Shown: positions 42,622 through 52,248, numbered from the stretch's first letter. The stretch is DNA of 64,000 nt from Prorocentrum cordatum (GCA_963575745.1 CAUYUJ010009768.1:102501-166500); one strand, 5' to 3'. The notes: generated from the letters alone by a model not told the origin. Numbers and translations: made by a program.

Positions 42622-42794
42622 TTGGTGGGTGGTGACCTCCTCCCTCGTGCGCGTGCCGCCGCCCGTCCCAGAAGAGGTCGACAGGGAGGCTGCCTCCCGT
42701 GCGGAGGCCGAGGCCCGGGACGCCGAGGCGGCGGCGGCGGCGGGCGACGTGCACGGGCCCTCCGAGCCCGAGGAGGCCTGGGAGGGCCCTGCAC
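42622..42794 (+). other. GC-rich, Ala/Glu-coding stretch
   Basis: The plus-strand frame reads VPEEVDREAASRAEAEARDA then EAAAAAGDVHGPSEPEEAWE, which resembles an acidic exon but is too short and low in complexity to call a gene. It runs into the (TCC)n tract. Confidence 0.2.
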
Positions 42795-43590
42795 TTCTCC
42801 CTCCGTCCTCTCCTCCTCCTCCTCCTCCTCCTCCTCCTGCTCCTCCTCCTCCTCCTCCTCTCCTCCTCCTCCTCCTCCTTCCTCCCTCCTCCTCCTCCTC
42901 CTCCTCCCCTCCCCCTCCCTCCCCCCTCCCTCCCCTCCCCCTACTCACTCCTCTCCTTCCTCCTTCCTCCTCCTCCTCCGCCCCCTCCTCCTCCTCCTCG
43001 GCCTCCTCCTCCTCCTCCTCCTCCTCCTCCTCCTCCTCCTTCCTCTCCTCCTCCTCCTCCTCCTCTCCCCCCCCTCCTCCTCCTTCCTCCCTCTCTCTCT
43101 CCCCTCCCATCCTCTCTCCTCCCGCTCCGCCTCCTCCGTCTCCTCCTCCTCCTCTTCCTCCTCCCTCCTCTCCTTTCCTCCTTCCTCCTCCCCCCCTCCT
43201 CCTCCTCCCTCCTACTCCTCCTCCTCCTCATCCTCCTCCTCCTCCTGTCCCTCCTCCTTCCTCCTCCTCCTCCCCCTCCTCCTCCTCCTCACTCCTCTCT
43301 CTCCTCCTCCTCTCTCCCCCCTCTCCTTCCTCTCCTCCTCCTCCTCCTCCTCCTCTTCTCCACTCTCCCTACCTCCTCTCTCCTCCTGCTCTCCTCCCTC
43401 CCTCCTCCTCCTCCTCCTCCTCTCCTCTCTCCCCCTGAGCCCCTCGCCCCCCCCTCCTCCTCCTCCCCTCACCCCTCCCCTCCCCCTCCCCCCCCTCCCC
43501 CCCCTCTCTCCTCCTCCGTTCCTCCCTCCTCCTCCTCCCTCCTCCTCCTCCTCCTCCTCCTCCTCCTCCTCCTCCTCCTCCTCCTCCTCT
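42795..43590. repeat. (TCC)n polypyrimidine tract
   Basis: Eight hundred bases of CCTCCT/CTCCCC sequence. Confidence 0.96.
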
Positions 43591-44330
43591 TCTCATTATT
43601 CTTATTATTATTCGTCTGATTCGTATTAGTATTCTTATTATTCTTATTATTATTATTCTTATTAGTCGTCGTATTATTATTATTATTATTCTTATGATTA
43701 GTATTATTCGTTTTCTTCTTAGTATTATTATTATTATTCTTCTTAGTATTATTAGTCTTAGTATTCTTCTTATTCGTCTTATTATTCTTCTTATTCTTCT
43801 TCGTCGGATTCGTCTTATTCTTATTATTCGTATTATTATTCTTCTTATTCTTAGTATTACTATTATTCTTCTTAGTCTTCTGATTATTCTTATTAGTATT
43901 TTTCTTATGGTTCTTATTATTATTATGATTCTTATTATTATTATTATGATTATTTTTCGTCTGATTAGTCTGCTTATTATTCTTATTATTCTTATTATTA
44001 TTATTATTATTAGTATGCTTATTCGTCTTCTTATTCGTATTCGTCTGTTTAGTCTGCTTATGTTTCTGCTTAGTCTTCTTCTTATTATTCTTCTTATTAT
44101 TATTCTTATTAGTATTATTATTCTTACTCTTCTTCTTCTTATTATGCTTCTTCTTATTCGTCTTCTTCTTCTTATTGTTATTCTTATTATTCTCATTCTT
44201 ATTCTTCTTATTATTCTTATTCTTATTCGTCTTATTCTTCTTATTATTCTTATTCGTCTTCTTATTATTCTTATTATTCGTCTTATTATTCTTATTATTA
44301 TTATTCTTCTTCTTCTTTTTCTTTTTCCTC
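43591..44330. repeat. (TTATTC)n degenerate array
   Basis: TTATTC/TTCTTA/TTATTA/TTCGTC trinucleotide-type array, giving poly-Ile/Leu and antisense poly-Arg/Ile frames that are artefacts. Confidence 0.95.
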
Positions 44331-44411
44331 CTCCTCCTCCTCCTCCTCCTCCTCCTCCTCCTCCTCCTCCTCCTCCTCCTCCTCCTCCTCCTCCGCCGCC
44401 TCTTCCTCCTC
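44331..44411. repeat. (TCC)n tract abutting the assembly gap
   Basis: CCTCCTCCT array that ends in the N run. Confidence 0.95.
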
Positions 44412-44511
44412 NNNNNNNNNNNNNNNNNNNNNNNNNNNNNNNNNNNNNNNNNNNNNNNNNNNNNNNNNNNNNNNNNNNNNNNNNNNNNNNNNNNNNNNNN
44501 NNNNNNNNNNN
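44412..44511. other. Assembly gap (100 N)
   Basis: Exactly 100 N, a conventional placeholder length, so the true gap size is unknown. It sits between (TCC)n and (TC)n arrays. Confidence 0.99.
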
Positions 44512-44543
44512 TCTCTCTCTCTATCTATCTCTATCTCTATCTC

Positions 44544-44582
<39 letters not shown>

Positions 44583-44585
44583 ATG
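44512..44585. repeat. (TC)n tract
   Basis: CTCTATCTCTAT and CTCTCT dinucleotides. Confidence 0.95.
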
Positions 44586-44589
44586 TATA

Positions 44590-44863
44590 TATACACCAAA
44601 TCCGCCACCGTGTGCCTGTGGCACGCAGTGGGATGTCCCCAGGTCCTTTGCTCAACCCCTGGGACTCAGTCGTTAATCCTGGAGATCTTTTCCGGGGGGC
44701 CCGATCCCAAAGTCTCAAATCTCCTAGGGCTTGCCGCGTGCCCTCTGGGGCCCGTCGCGGCTTGTCGCACACACTGCTCGGGCCTAAGGGGTTGCAAGAG
44801 GGGCCGAGAGAGTCCCAAGAGGCACCCAAGACGGTCCAAGAAGGCCCCCTTGAGCCATACTAC
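44590..44863. repeat. Dispersed module plus short CCAAGA block
   Basis: 44600-44780 resembles 56908-57065 (CCGxCACCGTG(T/C)GC, GTCCCCAGGT/GCCCTCAGGT, CGCGGCTTGTCG). Both copies are followed by CCAAGA-type repeats, suggesting one composite dispersed element. The MITE at 44864 interrupts it. Confidence 0.65.
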
Positions 44864-45213
44864 GCCGTTACAAAAGTTCGTCACGTCTCATGAGAGCTTG
44901 AAGATGGCATGGGTTTCGTGTCTTACTTCTGCGTGAGCGGGCGGGCAGAGTTTGGCCGCTGCCCCGACCCGCCGAGCTGGCCCCCCCTTCCCCCCAAGAA
45001 TCCCAGCGGACTGAATCAAGAGCGGTCGGGTCAAATATCCGGGATTGTCAAAAGTGGGATTTCGTTCCTTACGATAATAATATAGATTTTAAACAAGGTA
45101 ATTTGAATTCCCGACGTGAGATCACACGGCTTTAGAAATCCCACCGGGCGGTATCTGCCCCTGTTGATGCAAAATGGTCGAATATCAATGGATGACGAAA
45201 CTTTTGTAACGCC
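44864..45213. mobile_element. MITE copy 1 (350 bp, terminal inverted repeats)
   Basis: Left end GCCGTTACAAAAGTTCGTC and right end, read in reverse, GGCGTTACAAAAGTTTCGTC: about 20-bp terminal inverted repeats. No coding capacity. A second copy of nearly equal length lies at 53736-54084 and matches along its whole length (for example ATCAAGAGCGGTCGG and CCGGGATTGTC). Flanks differ beyond the ends, which fixes the boundaries. No clear target-site duplication is visible. Confidence 0.9.
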
Positions 45214-45216
45214 GAC

Positions 45217-45405
45217 GAGGGGTCCACGACGGCGACGCATCATCATTCGCGCATCATCCGCCACGATCGTGCTCGTATCCACGACGGCGACGGCGACGCA
45301 TCATCCGCCATGATCGTGCTCAGACCGCGCATCATCATCCACGACGGCGACGCATCTCGTCGCACGCAACCCTGCGCATCATCCGCCATGATCGTGCTCG
45401 TGCTC
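45217..45405. repeat. ~58-bp tandem repeat, three copies
   Basis: CCACGACGGCGACGCATC begins near 45219, 45279 and 45338. Each copy contains CATCATCCGCCA(T/C)GATCGT. No gene. Confidence 0.82.
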
Positions 45406-45479
45406 GACCCTCTACTGCCAACCGCCACGGCCACAGCCTCCCGCCCAGAGCCCAGAACCGCCGCGCTTGCCGCCGCCTC

Positions 45480-45860
45480 GGGCCCGCGATGGCGCCCGCG
45501 CGGGACCAGGCGAAGCGCGCCCTCGTGGCCCTGCTGCGCACGCTCGCGGCGGCGTACGCCTGCCCGGTGAGGGTCGCCAGGGACGGCGCGGACGCCGAGG
45601 TCCGCACCGCGCACCGCGCGGCGTCGCGGAAGGTCCACCCGGGCCGCCCCACCGGCAGCGCTGCGGACCAGAAGCGGCTCAACGCGTAGGGCGAAGTGAA
45701 CCCCACCCTCCCCCTCGGAAATCGTGGGGGGTAGGGGGCAGGGTTCGCGTGTGGCCCCCTAGCTGCGGACCAGAAGCGGCTCCACGCGGCGCACGACAAG
45801 CGGCAGGCGCTCCTCAAGGCAGCGCCAAGCCGCGGGGCGGGGCCCGCGGGGCGGCGGCCC
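45480..45860 (+). pseudogene. J-domain (DnaJ-like) remnant interrupted by an insertion
   Basis: The frame from 45489 reads ALVALLRTLAAAYACPVRVA, RDGADAEVRTAHRAASRKVH, then PGRPTGSAADQKRLNA and a stop. This fits a J-domain: YxxL-like start, DA..EVR.AHR, K-x-HP, then DQKRLNA. The hallmark HPD tripeptide is HPG here, which in known J-domains removes Hsp70 stimulation. The frame is cut at 45687 by a 102-bp insertion. Skipping it restores RLNA-AHDKRQALLKA, the expected end of the fold. Downstream is Arg/Pro-rich with no clear domain. It is either a pseudogene or a gene with an intron here. Confidence 0.55.
45687..45788. mobile_element. Introner-like insertion flanked by 27-bp direct repeats
   Basis: The 27 bases at 45660-45686 recur at 45762-45788 with one mismatch. 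Between them lie 75 bases, TAGGGCGAAGTG...CCCCCTAG, containing an imperfect inverted repeat (AACCCCACCCTCCCCC against GTAGGGGGCAGGGTT). Removing one repeat plus the insert restores the J-domain frame. It could be an introner-type intron with its insertion duplication, or a plain transposon footprint. Confidence 0.65.
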
Positions 45861-46215
45861 CCTGCGCGGCCCCGCCGCGCGCCGCCGCGCCAGCCACCGG
45901 CTCGGCGACGGTGGGCCTGGCGGGCGCTGCCTCTGCCAGGAGGGCTCCCAAGGGGAACGAGATCCGCGGCCACGGCGTGCTCCTCCTCCTCCTCCTCCCC
46001 CTCCTCCTCTCCTCCTCCTCCTCCTCCTCCTCCTCCTCCTCCTCCTCCTCCTCCTCCTCCTCCCCCTCCTCCTCTCCTGACCTGCCAGGGAGTCACGGGG
46101 GTCGAGCACTGGGTCCGGCTGGACGAGTTCTGCAAGGCCTCGGCTGCTGCTGCCTCTGCACGGTGCCGAGAGAAGCGTCACTTGCCGGAGTAGTTGTTCA
46201 AGATCCGCGTGAAGA
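45861..46215. repeat. GC-rich spacer with (TCC)n
   Basis: (CCT)n at about 45982-46078. The rest is Arg/Pro-coding in composition with no recognised gene. Confidence 0.7.
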
Positions 46216-47259
46216 ATGGCAGCGATGACGAACAGCAGCGTTTATAGCACGATGGATGCCGTGGTGCATTATCGTATTGCCGCACCTCGCAGCGGGAGAG
46301 GTGGTCGGCGTTCTGACCCGCAAACCCAGGCAGCCGGTGAGAAGCGTCTTTACTGCAGGGCCCCACGACATGTGGCTCTACAGGGGGACAGCACTGCGTC
46401 TCGCCGACCTCGGATTCGTCATCGATGCCGGGCCTGTCGGCAGCGAGTTATCCAAAGTGATGTGAACCTCGCGACCCTGAAAATGCAAAGATGGGAGTGG
46501 ACATCTCTTCAGGCACGTCATTTGGACAAGATTGTAGAGGTGATCGACTTGGCCCGAATTCACTCTTGGGATGCTGTTGCTTTGACGGACCTCCACAATG
46601 AGGACCGGGACATCCAGGTACGGACTGCGGATTGCCACACGTCTCCGTGGGTGACTGCACGGAACACTTCGGCCGCGGTTGTGGCAGTGGAGGAGTTCAT
46701 CGTTGTCATGGCGGCGCGTGTGGCTTTCCTTCTTTCTCCTCCGCTCTTCCAGCTGTGGCAAGAACAAGGCCGGCGAACGGCTCGATCCCCCACCGGACGC
46801 TTACTCGGCATCGCCGTGGATTTCAAGAACACCTCGTACTGTTACGTTTCCGGCTGCGCTCCGACCAGAGACCCGGTCGCGAGGCGGGCTTTCTTCGAGG
46901 AGTGCGAGGCCTTCCGTGCGAGCCAGCGGGAGTAGGTGGTGCAGATCTGGGCTGGAGATTGGAACAGCCATGTTGGTCGTGATAGTCACTCTTCGTATCC
47001 TAGCATTGTTGGCCGCTGCGGCCTCTCCACACCCACGACAGCCAGCGGCACTCAACTTCTCAAGTGGTTGGGCCACGGTTCGCTTCCATTGCAGATAGCA
47101 GATCTACATGTTCCTATTGGTTCTCGCGGCACCTGGCGGTTGCCTAAGAACCACATCAACAGAGAGGCCGTTCATCATTGGTACGAGCAAGACCTGTTCA
47201 TCGTTACTTACGGCCGCTTGAAGTGGTTCCACAAATCCCACCAGCCCTTTAGGGCGTGA
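46216..47259 (+). pseudogene. LINE endonuclease (APE/EEP-type) domain with in-frame stop
   Basis: Would nick target DNA for target-primed reverse transcription. One continuous frame reads NLATLKMQRWEWTSLQARHL (about 46465-46525), SWDAVALTDLHNED, then EEFIVVMAARVAFLLSPPLF, GRLLGIAVDFKNTSYCYVSG with CAPTRDP, ARRAFFEECEAFRASQRE, a TAG at 46933-46935, and in the same frame IWAGDWNSHVGRDS (46942-46985), GLSTPTTASGTQLLKWLGHG, and RGTWRLP. GDWNSHVG is the GDxN-x-H signature of this nuclease superfamily. The usual catalytic Glu near the start is in a region reading LTDLHNED and is not clear. Only one stop breaks it, so decay is recent, or the stop is an assembly error. No reverse transcriptase follows: CCAAGA repeats begin soon after. 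Confidence 0.8.
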
Positions 47260-47489
47260 GTGGTTTAGATAGTCCTCTCTGTTCTCAACCCCCTTCTTCC
47301 CCTACGGGGAGGGGTTTACCCCTCCCCCTCCCCCCTCCCCCTGGGCCTGGAGAGGGGGGGCCGCGGGTCGCCGGGGCGTCCTTTGTCGGTCCCTCCTGGG
47401 AGGCTCATGTTTTGACACCCCTCACAGGGATCGTGGCCCCAGCGGGGGGGGGGGGGGGGCAAATAAGTGCTTTCGTGTTCTTTGACCGA
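47260..47489. other. Spacer, C/G-run rich
   Basis: TACGGGGAGGGGTTTACCCC is a short imperfect palindrome near 47304-47325, followed by C-runs and a G-run. No gene. Confidence 0.45.
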
Positions 47490-48425
47490 TCTCATCCAAG
47501 ATGGCCCCAAGAGCGCTCCCAAGGCCCCCAAGAGCGCTCCCAAGACGGCTTCAAGACGGCCCAAGAGGGCCCCAAGACGGCCCAAGAGGCGGCCAGTACG
47601 GCCCAAGAGGGCCCCAAGACGGCCCCAAGAGCGCCCAAGTGACGCCCAAGAGCGGCCCAAGAGAGCCCCAAGAGGCTCCAAGACCGCCACAACACGGCTC
47701 CAAGTGACCGCGGAGCCTCCCGAGGACGCCCCCGAGGCCAATACGGCCCAAGAGGGCCCCAAGAAGGCCCCAAGAGCGCCCAAGAGGCGCCCAAGAGCGG
47801 CCCAAGAGAGCCCCAAGAGGCTCCAAGACCGCCACAACACCGCTCCAAGTGGCCGCGGAACCTCCCAAGGACGCCCCCGAGAGGCCAAGACGGCCCAAGA
47901 GGCCCCCAAAACGCTCCGAGAGAGCCCCGAGAAGCGCCGTAAGAGGGCCCCACGAGGCCAAAATCATATGGTTTCCTGAAGTATTTCAAACATTTTAGCG
48001 TTCCCGCCCTTTCGGCTTCCCGACGCTCCAAGACAGCCAAAAAGGCCCGCAAGACCGCCCCAAGACGGCCCAAGAGGCCCCCAAGACGGCTACAAGACGG
48101 CCCAAGAGGGCCCCAAGACGGCCCAAGAGGCGGCCAATACGGCCCAAGAGGGCCCCAAGACGGCCCCAAGAGCGCCCAACAGGCGCCCAAGAGCGGCCCA
48201 AGAGGGCTCCAAGAGACGATATTTCGGGCCCCGACGGGGGTACACCAATAAATGCTCTCTCCTTCTTTGCCCGATGGCCTCCAATATGGCCCAAAGAGAC
48301 CTCCCAAACTCCCACAAAGAGCCCCGAGAGGGTTTCAAGACTCCCAAAGGAGCCCCAAGAGAGCCCCAAGAGAGCCCCAGGGCAACGATTCCCTGAGATC
48401 CCAAGAGAGCCCCAAGATCGCACGG
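47490..48425. repeat. CCAAGA-type ~10.7-bp repeat, largest block
   Basis: From 47497 to 47679 successive CAAG words fall at 9-12-base steps; 17 steps cover 182 bases (mean 10.7). A higher-order repeat of about 145 bases is visible (CCAAGACCGCCACAACAC near 47678 and 47823). Two breaks carry short unique text (47962-48030 and 48205-48260). Arg/Pro/Lys frames and antisense Trp/Gly/Leu frames are repeat readings. Confidence 0.92.
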
Positions 48426-48569
48426 CAACGCCAGGAGGAGGAGGACGAAGATAAGGAGCAACGAGGACGAGGAGAAGGAGAGGAGGATGGAAGAAAGAAG
48501 CCAAAGAGAGGGAGACGGAAGAGAAAACACCCTACGGCCAGCGCACCTTTTTCGAGCGGCTGCTTTTGG
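48426..48569. repeat. Purine-rich stretch
   Basis: AGGAGGAGGACGAAG-type sequence, then a short unique piece. No gene. Confidence 0.6.
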
Positions 48570-49020
48570 ATGGGCTGGTGGGGACTCGCGAAGCGTAAAC
48601 AATTCCGAACCTTTGCTTGCTTCAGTGACCATCACGGGAAAATGTGCTGCCAGCGCCTCCCGCGCTCGCGCACCCCTCAGCAGTGGCGCCAGGAGGCACT
48701 GGATCGGCGAGGCCCGGCTCCCCAGAAGCCTCTGCGAGCGGGCGTGCTCCGCGGCAAGTCTGCGGAAGCGCTTGCGCTGCAGCGACAATACCGCGAGCGC
48801 ACCAACACCGCAGCGCTGGCGCTGATGCAGGCCCGCGGCGTCCCACTTGACCCGCCAGAGTCAGGGGGACGTAAGACCTGGGTACAGGGGACTCGGAAAT
48901 CCCCGACGAGATCGTCAAAAAAATGACGAGGCCGAGCCTGCATTTTGACGAGGCCTCCCGCTGCAGACATCCCACGAAACTCCTCCTCGTCAAAATCCGA
49001 GTCGCGGTCGTCAAAAAACG

Positions 49021-50160
49021 ATGGCGAACCCGAGTCCTGGCAAACCCGGGTCTTTCGCTCCCCCGACAGAGGACGGAGACGTCTCGCCAGAGGCTGGAGC
49101 CAAGGGCCGGCAGATGGCCGCCGTGGCTCGCCGCTTGCGCGGGAAGCAGCCGCGCCCTGCTCGGCCACCCGAGCCGTCGGACAAAGTGACCAGCACACGC
49201 ACTCCACCTCCTCGTGTGGACTGGACAGAGATCGCCAAGATTTGCGCAGACGAGCTCGAAGCAGTGGCCGGTCGGTGCCGGAATGCCACCGGCATCAGTG
49301 ATGAGTATCAGTTGTATCGCGGCCTCCGGGAAGGCTGCCCCTCCAGCTGCACGGTGTATCTCTTATATCACAACGCTGTTCTTCAAGACTACTGCAGGGT
49401 TGTGGACGCAGAATATTCGGGCCCTACGGTCAAATTTGCTACGAGACTGGGTGCACAGGGCCAGAATGGGGAGCCGGTGAGCCTCGAGAACACGGGGGCT
49501 GCACAGTTTCGGCGTATCGGGGAACAGTGGCGCGAGCAGCTTGCTCGCCTTGCATGCTTTGCGGACGACACTACCTTGATAGAGCGCGAATCGACAATCC
49601 AGAAGCGACGCTTACTGGTGACCTGGGTTCTGGCAGACTGGAAAGAAAAGGTGCATCCAGGCAAGTGGCAATCATTCCGAGCCCGACATCGAGACGAGAC
49701 AACACCCTCGCGAATTCTGGAGGGCCATGCGGGCCGCCGCTTGCGCGAGAAGCAACCGGCCGAAACATGGCATGAGTTTGTGGAGCTGCTGGGGTCCTTC
49801 CTGCAGTGCGACGGCAACACGGAGATGGACACCACGAAGCGCCTTGCAGCCGCGCGGAAACTATGGTATAAGATCAACCGCCAATTGCCAAGGCTAGGCC
49901 TGGAGCCTCGGGACAAGTGGCGAGTGGTGGAGGCGACAGTGGAAGCGACTCAGTTGTACGCTAATGAGACACGACCGGTGGCATCGAGGGAGATGGCGAT
50001 GTGTCAGAGCCTGATGAACCGTGTGCTCCGAGGGGTCACTTCTCTGAGAAGTACCGGATCCACGACATGAAGGGCAAGGAGACTATGGCCGATCTCCGCG
50101 CCAAGGTTGGCGCCGCGACGGTGGAAACAGCGATCGGCAAGTGGAAGTTGGGATAGCTTG
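49021..50160 (+). pseudogene. LINE reverse transcriptase domain
   Basis: One long frame (49021-50070). YRGLREGCPSSCTVYLLYHN (about 49313-49372) is the region before the catalytic loop, in which LINEs have G..QGCP.S..L. ACFADDTTLIE at 49552-49584 holds the F-A-D-D catalytic pair. VLADWKEKVHPGKWQSFRA (49627-49683) matches the strand after it. LLGSFLQCDGNTEMDTTKRL and WYKINRQLPRLGLEPRDKWR continue into the thumb. The palm block with the first catalytic Asp should lie before 49250 and is not recognisable there. The frame moves near 50045 to EKYRIHDMKGKETMADLRAK and KWKLG-stop-LGHLARYG. The true protein start is not known; the ATG at 49021 is only the first in frame. Confidence 0.85.
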
Positions 50161-50569
50161 GCCATCTCGCTAGATACGGCGCTCTGTGTGGAAGGCCCCA
50201 TGGACAAGGCCGTCGGCGGCAACCACATGTCGTGGCGATGGCAGCGCAATGAATTGTTGGCTCAGCTGATGCATGTGGCTCCTTCAGACTGGCAGGAGCG
50301 CCATTGGACCGAGCTGGCTCAGGACAAGGCGGTCTGGGCGTCCAGTGTACGCGCCTGGGTCAAGGCCTCTCGAGCCGCAGACACCCTGGATCAGCATCGG
50401 TGGAGGCACGCTGCGGAGCAGGACCGGCTGGCGCAGCGACAGACCATCATGTCCGTCTTACACGGGGACGACTGAAGTCGTCGAGCTCGCCACACATGCC
50501 CCAATCAGGCTGACGACGTCGCTCACGAGGATGCACAGGCGCCGTCGAGGCGGCGGCCGGTATCGGACC

Positions 50570-51015
50570 ACATGCTCGAGAAGATCACGTGTGCCGGCTG
50601 CGGCGTGACCATTCAACGACGAGCAATGGATCACCATATACGGTTTGCATGCCCCGCTCGGCGGCAGCAGGGCCTGGCGCCTCAGGCGCGTGCCAAGGCG
50701 CGCCAAGCCCAAGGCGCAAGCGAAGGCACAACCATTGGCCGGTGCAGGTGCTGATGCTGATGAAGGTGTTCCTCCTCCTTCTCCTCCTCCTCCTCCTTCC
50801 TCCTCCTCCTCCTCCTCCTCCTCCTCCTCCTCCTCCTCCTCCTCCTCTTCCTCGTGGCAATCAATTGGATGTTGTGGATATTTTGTGTGGAGGGGGCCCT
50901 GGCCAGGACATCCAGCGTCGTGCCCGAGATCGCTGGCATCCGTAAGAGAGCACATGTCGCTGGTGCCACAAGACAGCGGCGCAGCTTTGTCCCAAGAGTG
51001 TAGTATCTCATCAGC
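50570..51015 (+). pseudogene. LINE zinc-finger pair split by (TCC)n
   Basis: First finger: KITCAGCGVTIQRRAMDHHI then RFACPARR (50581-50665), Cys-x2-Cys..His-His-x4-Cys. Second finger: TCRWCHKTAAQLCPKSVVSH then QQACDRM (50955-51030), preceded by a stop. (CCT)n at 50768-50848 separates them and must have expanded inside the element. Probably nucleic-acid-binding. Confidence 0.6.
50768..50848. repeat. (TCC)n expansion within the LINE
   Basis: Pure CTC/TCC triplets between the two finger motifs. Confidence 0.95.
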
Positions 51016-51124
51016 AAGCGTGTGATCGCATGCCATACGACATTTTCCAGGCTTCCCAGGTCCGCCTGCTCATTGGCGGCAAGAAGAAGAATAATCCAGC
51101 AGATGTGGCTTCATGGCGTGTGCA

Positions 51125-51321
51125 GTGTACGGCAAGTTCGTGTCGTGTCGACCCCGGTTGGTTCCTGACGCCGCGGGGATCGTTCAACCGTGAACGATCG
51201 GCCGTTTCCGAAACGTCCAAATCGTTCCACACCGAACGATTCTGGGTCGCCCGCGGCATTCAACGTTGAACGCCGCTTGCGGGGTCGCCGCCGGTCGACA
51301 CGACAGGAACCTACCGTACAC
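51125..51321. mobile_element. 197-bp TIR element with three internal hairpins
   Basis: The left end GTGTACGGCAAGTTCGTGTC and the reverse complement of the right end GTGTACGGTAGGTTCCTGTC match at 25 of the first 29 bases. Inside are perfect small palindromes: GATCGTTCA..TGAACGATC (51179-51200), AATCGTTC..GAACGATT (about 51219-51240) and TTCAACGTTGAA (51259-51270). No coding capacity. No target duplication is obvious at the flanks. A non-autonomous DNA transposon or foldback. Confidence 0.88.
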
Positions 51322-51541
51322 ATTGTTCTATGCCATTTCCCCGTACATTGTCTCTTCGCGTACGTGTCAGTGGTTGTATTAGACGTCGCCGGGCATTCGG
51401 CCTACCTCTCGGAGGACATCCCGGCATGCTCACGGAGGGTCAGAGTGCCGATCGCGAGAGCACGTACCATGCACGTATTGCAGCTGCTCCCGGGCTCGCC
51501 GGCGTCGACCCCCCTCCCGCAGCCTCTGCCTAGAATCCGTG

Positions 51542-52248
51542 ATGGACGCTGTGCTGCAGGCCGCTGCCAGCGCCGCGCCTGCGGCGGCGGCGGGCGGCGC
51601 CCAGGGCGCGAAGCCACAGGGCAAGGAGAAGGGCAAGGGCCAGGGCGGCATGACGAGGCTCATCAGGGGCATGGTGCTGTCGCACGAGAGGCAGATCGCG
51701 GAGCTCGCCGACAGGACCACCGTGGCGCTGCTGCTCGAGACTGGGGGGCCGAAGGCCGCCATCGCGGGGGAGCGAGCGAAGGGGCAGGAGACGTACGCGG
51801 CGGTGGACACGAAAGGCCCGCATCCGTGCGGACACTCGCAGCAGGTTGTGGTGTGGGCCCGGTTCATTCGGACCCGGACAAGGCAGCGATGGACGCGATG
51901 GAGTACCTGAGCAAGCTGGACCCGGCCGTGGTGGCGAAGAGCGTCTTCAGGCTGAAGCCGAAGCACAAGACCTACCTGGAGGAGGATGGTCGCGCGTGGG
52001 TGTGGTTCTTGGTCACCGGGGTCGCGGCTCCCGCCGCCTTCCTGGACGCGATCTACGAGCTGACGCGCTTCGAGGTGAAGTACGACGGGCTCAGCGTCAG
52101 GCAGGGCAAGACGCAGGACGGCCCCTTGGCGAAGGAGCTGGCGGCGTGGCTCAAGGGCACGAAAGGCGGCGACCTGATGGACGCCGAGGACGACGACTCC
52201 GTGGACGGAGGCCGACCGAAGAGGGGCCGGCACGGCCAGCGCCGGTGA
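51542..52248 (+). CDS. Hypothetical dinoflagellate protein, one frame break
   Basis: The most gene-like non-mobile sequence here. ATG at 51542 opens MDAVLQAAASAAPAAAAGGA, a Lys/Gly linker, then MTRLIRGMVLSHERQIAELA, DRTTVALLLETGGPKAAIAG, TKGPHPCGHSQQVVVWARFI. Between about 51850 and 51885 the signal shifts by one frame and continues as SDPDKAAMDAMEYLSKLDPA, VVAKSVFRLKPKHKTYLEED, GRAWVWFLVTGVAAPAAFLD, AIYELTRFEVKYDGLSVRQG, QDGPLAKELAAWLKG, then an acidic/basic tail (DAEDDDSVDGGRPKRGRHGQ) to the stop at 52246-52248. Codons end mostly in G or C. No signal peptide, membrane segment or known motif is visible; the tail could be nuclear-localising. The break may be an indel, a tiny intron or an assembly error. 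Confidence 0.6.

Larger units (their letters stand above)
48570..51020 (+). mobile_element. LINE relic with reverse transcriptase and zinc fingers
   Basis: Plus-strand ORF2 segment. 48580-48925 is open and protein-like (KRKQFRTFACFSDHHGKMCC) and may be the pre-RT region. 49200-50160 is reverse transcriptase. 50160-50475 is the post-RT region (HMSWRWQRNELLAQLMHVAP). 50575-50640 and 50955-51010 are zinc fingers, with a (TCC)n expansion between them. Frame changes near 50045 and 50170, and a TAG at about 50154, show decay. The TIR element at 51125 and a hypothetical gene follow. Confidence 0.8.

Noticed and set aside
42539-43629. Long Pro/Ser/Leu frames of 300-plus codons
   Set aside because: Entirely (TCC)n polypyrimidine DNA.
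44845-44862. Possible relic of the dinoflagellate spliced leader (CTTGAGCCAT)
   Set aside because: Only ten bases agree with the antisense leader and the continuation does not match.
48677-49207. Acidic minus-strand frame with FFDDRDSDFDEEEF
   Set aside because: Antisense to the better-supported LINE frame, arising from GTCAAAA/GACGAG words.
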